64,000 nt of DNA from Pseudomonadota bacterium (GTDB taxonomy: Bacteria > Desulfobacterota > Desulfobacteria > Desulfobacterales > Desulfobacteraceae). Where the stretch lies: contig JAHJLV010000047.1 in assembly GCA_018821535.1 (NCBI GenBank), positions 62,001 through 126,000 on the forward strand, in the 5' to 3' direction. A program made the translations under genes and the position numbers. The notes beneath the pieces are model-generated. The model made no database searches and was not told the origin of the DNA. It worked only from the letters and a program-made list of their open reading frames with translations. The number at the start of each line of letters is the position of its first letter. Within the stretch, counting starts at the first letter, position 1. Below, in pieces: positions 59,563 to 64,000 of this stretch.

Positions 59563-61554
59563 ATGAATAAAATAATCAAACAGTCAGTAAAAACTATCGC
59601 CGCTGGATATCTGCTGGATTATATATCCGGAGAACAGATCAAAGAAACAAAAAAAGAGATGGTTCGCCAGCGAATAGTCCGGGCATTGATTCATGAGTAT
59701 GGTTTCTCGCCGGATGATATGGCAATGGACTTTCAGGTTGCCGTCCATAAAAAAGCCGACGTCGCAATTTTTCATCATGGCAAGAACCATGAAATTGAAA
59801 ATATCAGCAGGATTGTGTTGTGCCGACAAGAGCCAAAGATAGGAAAAGCAGCCGTTCGCATCCGTGACTTTGAGCAAGCAGCTACTGATCTGGAAGCACT
59901 TGAAGAATTGATGCAAACTGTTGAGTCTTGTCAGTATGGCCTTTGGACCAATGGACTTGAATTTTTCTTTCTTGAAAAAGAACTGAAGCGATTCGAAACC
60001 AAATGTAACCCGATTGGTGATTGGCCCATGGCCGAAGAATCCATGAGGACAAGAGATGTTGTCTCGGATGCACACACCCGAATTGCTGACAATGACATGC
60101 TGAAAATAACTTTCCGCCGTTGTCATAATTTTATCCACGGTAACGAGGGAATGCCCAAAGATGCCGCTTTCTGGCAATTCCTTTATTTGATTTTCTGCAA
60201 AATGCACGATGAGACCTTTAAGCTTGGTGAACGTCGTTTCTGGGCCGGACCCAAGGAACAGTTTGACAATGCCGGGCGCAAAGAGATCCGCAAACGAATT
60301 GAGCCTCTATTTAATGAAGTCAAAATCAAATTCAAAAACATTTTCAGAGGTAATGAAGAGATATCCCTTTCTGATCGGGCATTGGCATTTATGGTTTCGG
60401 AACTTGCCAAGTATGATTTTACCCGAACCGATGTCGATGCCAAAGGGGTCGCCTATCAGGAAATAGTAGGCACAAACTTGCGCGGCGACAGAGGTCAGTA
60501 TTTCACGCCCAGAGGCGTTGTAAAACTGGTGGTTGAAATGCTGGCCCCAAAGGAAAGCGAGCGCGTACTGGACCCGGCCTGTGGAACGGGCGGGTTTCTT
60601 GTGGCAAATATCGGGCATATGTTGAAAAAATTCAGGACAGAAGCAGGTACCTCTGCTGGAAATGAAAACACCACCGAATTCCTGGATATCCATGACCGCC
60701 TGAAAGAGTATGCTGGCTCGATGGTCTTTGGTTCCGATTTCGACCAGTTCCTTGTGAGAGCGTCGCAAATGAACATGGTGATGGCCGGCGATGGCCGGGG
60801 CCATTTATACCACATGAACTCGCTTGAGTACCCCAACGGTCATCTTCAGGACAAGGATGCACTAAAAGATATCCCGTTCGGTAGTATTGACGTTATCATG
60901 ACCAATCCGCCATTTGGATCAGATATCCCCATTACCGACAAAAACATTCTAAAACATTATGAACTTGCCCATAACTGGGAGTCGGATGGTGAAGGCGGGT
61001 TCAGGAACACCGGAGTGCCCAAAAACAGTGTATCCCCGGAAATCCTTTTTATCGAACGGTGTCTCAAATGGCTGAAACCCGGCACCGGAAGAATGGGAAT
61101 TGTCCTTCCTGACGGTGTTTTGGGTAACCCAGCGGCAGAATATATCCGCTGGTGGATCATGCGGGAATCACAGGTTCTGGCATCTGTGGATCTTCCGGTA
61201 GAAGCCTTTATTGCAGAAGCCAATGTGAACATCCTTACCAGCCTTCTTTTTCTCCGCAAAAAAAGCGAGCAGGAAAAACATGCAGAAGCAATGAGCGGCA
61301 TGGAAGAATATCCGGTTTTTATGGCTGTCGCCGACAAAGTCGGTTTTGACCGCCGTGGCAATAAGCTTTACAAGCGCACCCCAGATGGTGAAGAGATCGT
61401 GATGGCAAAAGAACACACAGAAAAACTTCGCATAGGGGGGCATATTGTTGAACGTAATCTTGTGCGGAACGAAAAAATTGAAGATAATGACCTTCCGGTC
61501 ATTGCAGAAGAATATCGAAAATTCTGCCGTGAGCAATGGGGGGATACCGCATGA
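59563..61554 (+). CDS. N6-adenine DNA methyltransferase with HsdR_N-like domain, MAD2-like
   Basis: A 663-residue protein, GGAG eight bases before the ATG. The N-terminal 150 residues resemble the HSDR_N_2 nuclease fold (YGFSPDDMAMDFQVAVHKKADVAIF), but the position of the ExK pair reads IVLCRQE, so it is probably inactive and may bind DNA. A helical HsdM-like region leads to the gamma-class methyltransferase domain with DPACGTGGFL (from 337) and NPPF (448-451). It should methylate adenine with the HsdS-like subunit downstream, marking self DNA. The stop overlaps the next start by four bases. Confidence 0.9.
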   Translation: MNKIIKQSVKTIAAGYLLDYISGEQIKETKKEMVRQRIVRALIHEYGFSPDDMAMDFQVAVHKKADVAIFHHGKNHEIENISRIVLCRQEPKIGKAAVRIRDFEQAATDLEALEELMQTVESCQYGLWTNGLEFFFLEKELKRFETKCNPIGDWPMAEESMRTRDVVSDAHTRIADNDMLKITFRRCHNFIHGNEGMPKDAAFWQFLYLIFCKMHDETFKLGERRFWAGPKEQFDNAGRKEIRKRIEPLFNEVKIKFKNIFRGNEEISLSDRALAFMVSELAKYDFTRTDVDAKGVAYQEIVGTNLRGDRGQYFTPRGVVKLVVEMLAPKESERVLDPACGTGGFLVANIGHMLKKFRTEAGTSAGNENTTEFLDIHDRLKEYAGSMVFGSDFDQFLVRASQMNMVMAGDGRGHLYHMNSLEYPNGHLQDKDALKDIPFGSIDVIMTNPPFGSDIPITDKNILKHYELAHNWESDGEGGFRNTGVPKNSVSPEILFIERCLKWLKPGTGRMGIVLPDGVLGNPAAEYIRWWIMRESQVLASVDLPVEAFIAEANVNILTSLLFLRKKSEQEKHAEAMSGMEEYPVFMAVADKVGFDRRGNKLYKRTPDGEEIVMAKEHTEKLRIGGHIVERNLVRNEKIEDNDLPVIAEEYRKFCREQWGDTA

Positions 61555-62825
61555 TTACGCGAATTGAAGCCACAAATTACCGTTGTCTGGAAAAAGCAGA
61601 TGTTGATTTATCGGAATATATTGTACTTGTAGGGTCCAATGGGGCCGGCAAAACCACGCTACTCGATATTCCAGACCTGATATCTGAATGCTTACAAAGC
61701 CCTTCGGTTGGACAGGCATTTACGTTATCACATAAAGGCCGCCCTCCTCGTTGTTTTTTCCTTGAAGGTCTTTTGTTTCAAGGTCATGGGACCCATTTTT
61801 CCATAGCGATAGAAGCAAGACTTCCTGAACATGTGATTGAAGCATTGGTTCCTGCATTATCATCGGCGGATCAGCAAAATTCTGATAAATGGTGGCGTTT
61901 TATCCGTTATGAAATTCGTTTTGAGATATTTAACAAAAGAGAACTCACTATCAGCGATGAGCACCTGTTTCTTTTTTCCGAAAAAGATGCTCCTGAAAGA
62001 GGTGGAATTCGGATTTTCGGCGAGTATCCCCAGAAATCATGGAGAACGATAATAAAAAGGACTCCAGGTGAAAAAAGCAGTATCCGTGTAGAGACACAGA
62101 AAAATGCCAAGAGTAAGACCTTATCGATCACCCAATCGATTCTGGCGCTCCCAAAGGTAAAATTTGAAAGTGCTGATGACTTTCCTGCAGCATCATGGTT
62201 TTATGACCTGCTTTGTGAAAAGAGTGTTTTCTATCGGCCGGATCTGTACTCCTTGCAAACGGCCAGCCCCCCTGGCTTATCGGAGAGGATTATACCGAAT
62301 GCTGCCAACCTTCCATGGCTTGCCCTGACTCTGCAAAAAAACGAGTCAAGATATCGGCTCTGGATAGATCATGTGAAGACCGCACTGCCACAAGTGGAAA
62401 ACATCTTCGTTAAAGAACGAGAAGAGGATCATCATGCCTATTTTATTGTTTTATATCAGGGAGGTTATGAAGTGACCTCTTCCGGATTATCAGAGGGGAC
62501 GCTCCGGATTTTGGCATTAACCATTATTCCATATCTGGACAATCTCCCGTCTCTGATTATCACAGAAGAGCCGGAAAGTGGGATTCATCCCCGTGCCATA
62601 GAATCTGTTCTTCAATCCCTTTCATCAGTCTATGGCTCGCAAGTTCTGGTAAGCTCCCAGTCCCCTGTCGTGTTGGCCCAGAGCGAACTTGATAAAATCC
62701 TGTGCGCTCGCCTGTCTGACAACGGTGCAGCATCAATAGTTAAAGGAATTGATCATCCCCAGTTGAAAGAATGGCGGGGCCAGATTGATTTAGGAGCCCT
62801 TTTTGCTGCGGGGGTTCTGGGATGA
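61551..62825 (+). CDS. RecF/OLD-like AAA ATPase, MAD3-like
   Basis: The start is ATG 61551 (MITRIEA), overlapping the methyltransferase stop; an ATG at 61536 is possible. A 424-residue SMC-like ATPase with Walker A VGSNGAGKTTLL, signature-like SSGLSEGTLRI and Walker B LIITEEPESGIHPR. No fused TOPRIM domain; that role may fall to the next protein. Overlaps the next gene by four bases. Confidence 0.87.
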   Translation: MITRIEATNYRCLEKADVDLSEYIVLVGSNGAGKTTLLDIPDLISECLQSPSVGQAFTLSHKGRPPRCFFLEGLLFQGHGTHFSIAIEARLPEHVIEALVPALSSADQQNSDKWWRFIRYEIRFEIFNKRELTISDEHLFLFSEKDAPERGGIRIFGEYPQKSWRTIIKRTPGEKSSIRVETQKNAKSKTLSITQSILALPKVKFESADDFPAASWFYDLLCEKSVFYRPDLYSLQTASPPGLSERIIPNAANLPWLALTLQKNESRYRLWIDHVKTALPQVENIFVKEREEDHHAYFIVLYQGGYEVTSSGLSEGTLRILALTIIPYLDNLPSLIITEEPESGIHPRAIESVLQSLSSVYGSQVLVSSQSPVVLAQSELDKILCARLSDNGAASIVKGIDHPQLKEWRGQIDLGALFAAGVLG

Positions 62826-63460
62826 GAGACTGTGTTTTTCTTTTAGCTGATACCAACATGAAGGCGGTTTTCGAAGGATTTCTGGACAGAGAAAGGTTTC
62901 ATCTGAGTCTTCAATGCGGCAATTTTGAGTTTACCTCCAAACAGGACCTGGTTGTTGCCTCCGGTGACAATGATCCGGGACTCTATACCCGTGGCCATGA
63001 ATTATTAAAGCCCTATGTAGCCACTCATAATCACGCAGTTATTGTGTTGGATGCACAATGGGATGGATCTCCCGGACCTGAAGCAATTACAGAACATATC
63101 ACAACCAATCTGTTGCGATCTGGATGGAAACAAACAAACTGTAAAGTCATCGTTATTGACCCTGAGCTGGAAAACTGGATCTGGCAGAAAAGTGATCATG
63201 TGGCAAAGGCACTGGGCCTTGAATCTTCATCTGAATTCAGCAGTGTAGTAGATGCTGATGTGTGGCCGGATGGACAGGCAAAACCAGATCAGCCAAAGGA
63301 GACCCTTGAAGCGGTTCTCAAATCCAGGCGCATTCCTCGCTCCTCTTCCATTTATAAAAAAATCACCTGCAAAGTGTCGATAAGCAGGTGTCAGGATGCA
63401 TCCTTTTTACTTTTAAAATCCACATTTCAAAGCTGGTTCCCTATGGAGAATGGACATTAA
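62822..63460 (+). CDS. TOPRIM/DUF4276-like protein, MAD4-like
   Basis: A 212-residue protein. VFLLADTNMKAVFEGFL, AVIVLDAQWDG and VIVIDPELENWIW resemble the metal-binding core and PelEaW motif of DUF4276/RloB-type TOPRIM proteins that partner with OLD-like ATPases. The position fits MAD4. Translationally coupled to the ATPase gene through an ATGA overlap. Confidence 0.75.
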   Translation: MRDCVFLLADTNMKAVFEGFLDRERFHLSLQCGNFEFTSKQDLVVASGDNDPGLYTRGHELLKPYVATHNHAVIVLDAQWDGSPGPEAITEHITTNLLRSGWKQTNCKVIVIDPELENWIWQKSDHVAKALGLESSSEFSSVVDADVWPDGQAKPDQPKETLEAVLKSRRIPRSSSIYKKITCKVSISRCQDASFLLLKSTFQSWFPMENGH

Positions 63461-63462
63461 CT

Positions 63463-63531
63463 ATGAAAATATTCCCTCTTTTCACAGATAATCTTAAAGA
63501 ATTCATGAAAAATGGTGGGGTGCCAGCATGA
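63463..63531 (+). CDS. Possible 22-residue coupling ORF
   Basis: ATG 63463 follows the MAD4-like stop by two bases, and the frame ends in TGA overlapping the ATG of the HsdS-like gene. It may only carry ribosomes to the next gene, or be a frameshifted tail of the preceding gene. Confidence 0.25.
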   Translation: MKIFPLFTDNLKEFMKNGGVPA

Positions 63532-64000
63532 GGATTAAAACAATATCAAGCTGTTTGATAGAAAAGGAAGACTGTAGGTTGTCTGCGAAACCATATTTTT
63601 CTGGAGGAATTGAGGCACGAATTGCGATAGAAAGACTTCAATGTGAAAATCTTGTCGATCTGGTGCAAAATCACAAAAAAGGAATTTTTAATGGTCCAAG
63701 ATTCAGGAGAATATTTGTTGATGATCCTGCGTATGGAATCCCTTTGCTAAGTGGTTCAGAAATGCTGCAAAACGATTTGTCATATGCTCCTTTAATTGCT
63801 GTTAAACAAGCAAATTCGATGCCTGAAATGATATTAAAAAAGGGAATAACCTTGATCTCATCATATGGTTCTGTGGGGCGTTGTGTTTATACGAGACCCG
63901 ATATGGTTGGGATGGTTGGTTCCGATAATGTTTTAAAGGTGTTAACTGATCCTGAAATAATACCTCAAGGTTATCTTTACTCGTTTATTTCGAGCCAATA
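63528..64000 (+). CDS. HsdS-like DNA specificity subunit, MAD5-like, 3' end outside window
   Basis: From ATG 63528 the frame stays open to the window end (157 residues). It reads as a type I specificity subunit target-recognition domain: RLSAKPYFSGGIEARIAI near the start, YGIPLLSGSEM, and the HsdS-typical ILKKGITLISSYGSVGRCVY with VGSDNVLKV later. It should give the methyltransferase its target sequence. The stop lies beyond the window. Confidence 0.82.
   Translation, partial: MRIKTISSCLIEKEDCRLSAKPYFSGGIEARIAIERLQCENLVDLVQNHKKGIFNGPRFRRIFVDDPAYGIPLLSGSEMLQNDLSYAPLIAVKQANSMPEMILKKGITLISSYGSVGRCVYTRPDMVGMVGSDNVLKVLTDPEIIPQGYLYSFISSQ

Noticed and set aside
1..64000. CRISPR arrays
   Set aside because: No regularly spaced direct repeats were found; the Cas4-like protein is in a recombination module with no cas genes.

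Overview
The window looks like the chromosome of an anaerobic, probably sulfate-reducing, member of the Desulfobacteraceae (Desulfobacterota). This is inferred from the moderate GC content, the many hybrid histidine kinases, an iron-sulfur and acyl-CoA based catabolic cluster, a citramalate route to isoleucine inside an ilv operon, and the style of the core genes. No rRNA or taxon marker is present, so the assignment is tentative.

Layout: (1) 1-5133, plus strand: a GGDEF-EAL c-di-GMP protein cut by the window edge, a small methyltransferase, and a six-domain hybrid kinase whose promoter is covered by a perfect palindrome. (2) 5168-17234, minus strand: a catabolic block. It holds an amidase, a hotdog thioesterase, a TetR regulator, a three-subunit DmsABC-like molybdenum oxidoreductase, an acyl-CoA dehydrogenase, a ferredoxin-like protein, a 4-hydroxybutyryl-CoA dehydratase-type radical enzyme and an SDR dehydrogenase. 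Two similar TetR-type operators sit before dmsA and before the acyl-CoA dehydrogenase, so the block is probably induced as a unit by its acyl-CoA substrate, which is unknown. (3) 17466-32163: mixed housekeeping and signalling genes: a secreted WD40-caspase protein, cmoAB, a Vps62-like lipoprotein, an ABC-F ATPase, a ParM-like actin, larB, and a hybrid kinase/response regulator pair. (4) 32312-39676: an ilvD-ilvB-ilvN-cimA-leuA operon behind a classical leader-peptide attenuator. (5) 39780-48318: a DUF2147 protein, lepA, a REC-GGDEF regulator, nadC, valS, an acidic repeat protein and rsmE.

A tRNA-Phe gene at 48387-48462 marks the start of a genomic island that runs off the window. Its first part is read leftward. 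It carries an ICE-like recombination and maintenance module: an ERF single-strand annealing protein, a Cas4-like Fe-S nuclease, a CobS-like AAA ATPase, a DUF3150 protein, a CobT-like VWA protein and a RadC-like JAB protein. Upstream lies a decayed second copy of parts of this module (remnants of the RadC-like gene, the nuclease and a zinc-ribbon/glycine-zipper protein). Many of these genes have a hairpin just upstream of the Shine-Dalgarno sequence.

The right end (58779-64000) holds a divergent XRE repressor with a clear operator, then a rightward operon: HTH protein, N6-adenine DNA methyltransferase, AAA ATPase, TOPRIM-like protein, and an HsdS-like specificity subunit cut by the window end. 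The order and content match the first five genes of the methylation-associated defence system (MADS, MAD1-MAD8). The remaining genes should lie just beyond the window.
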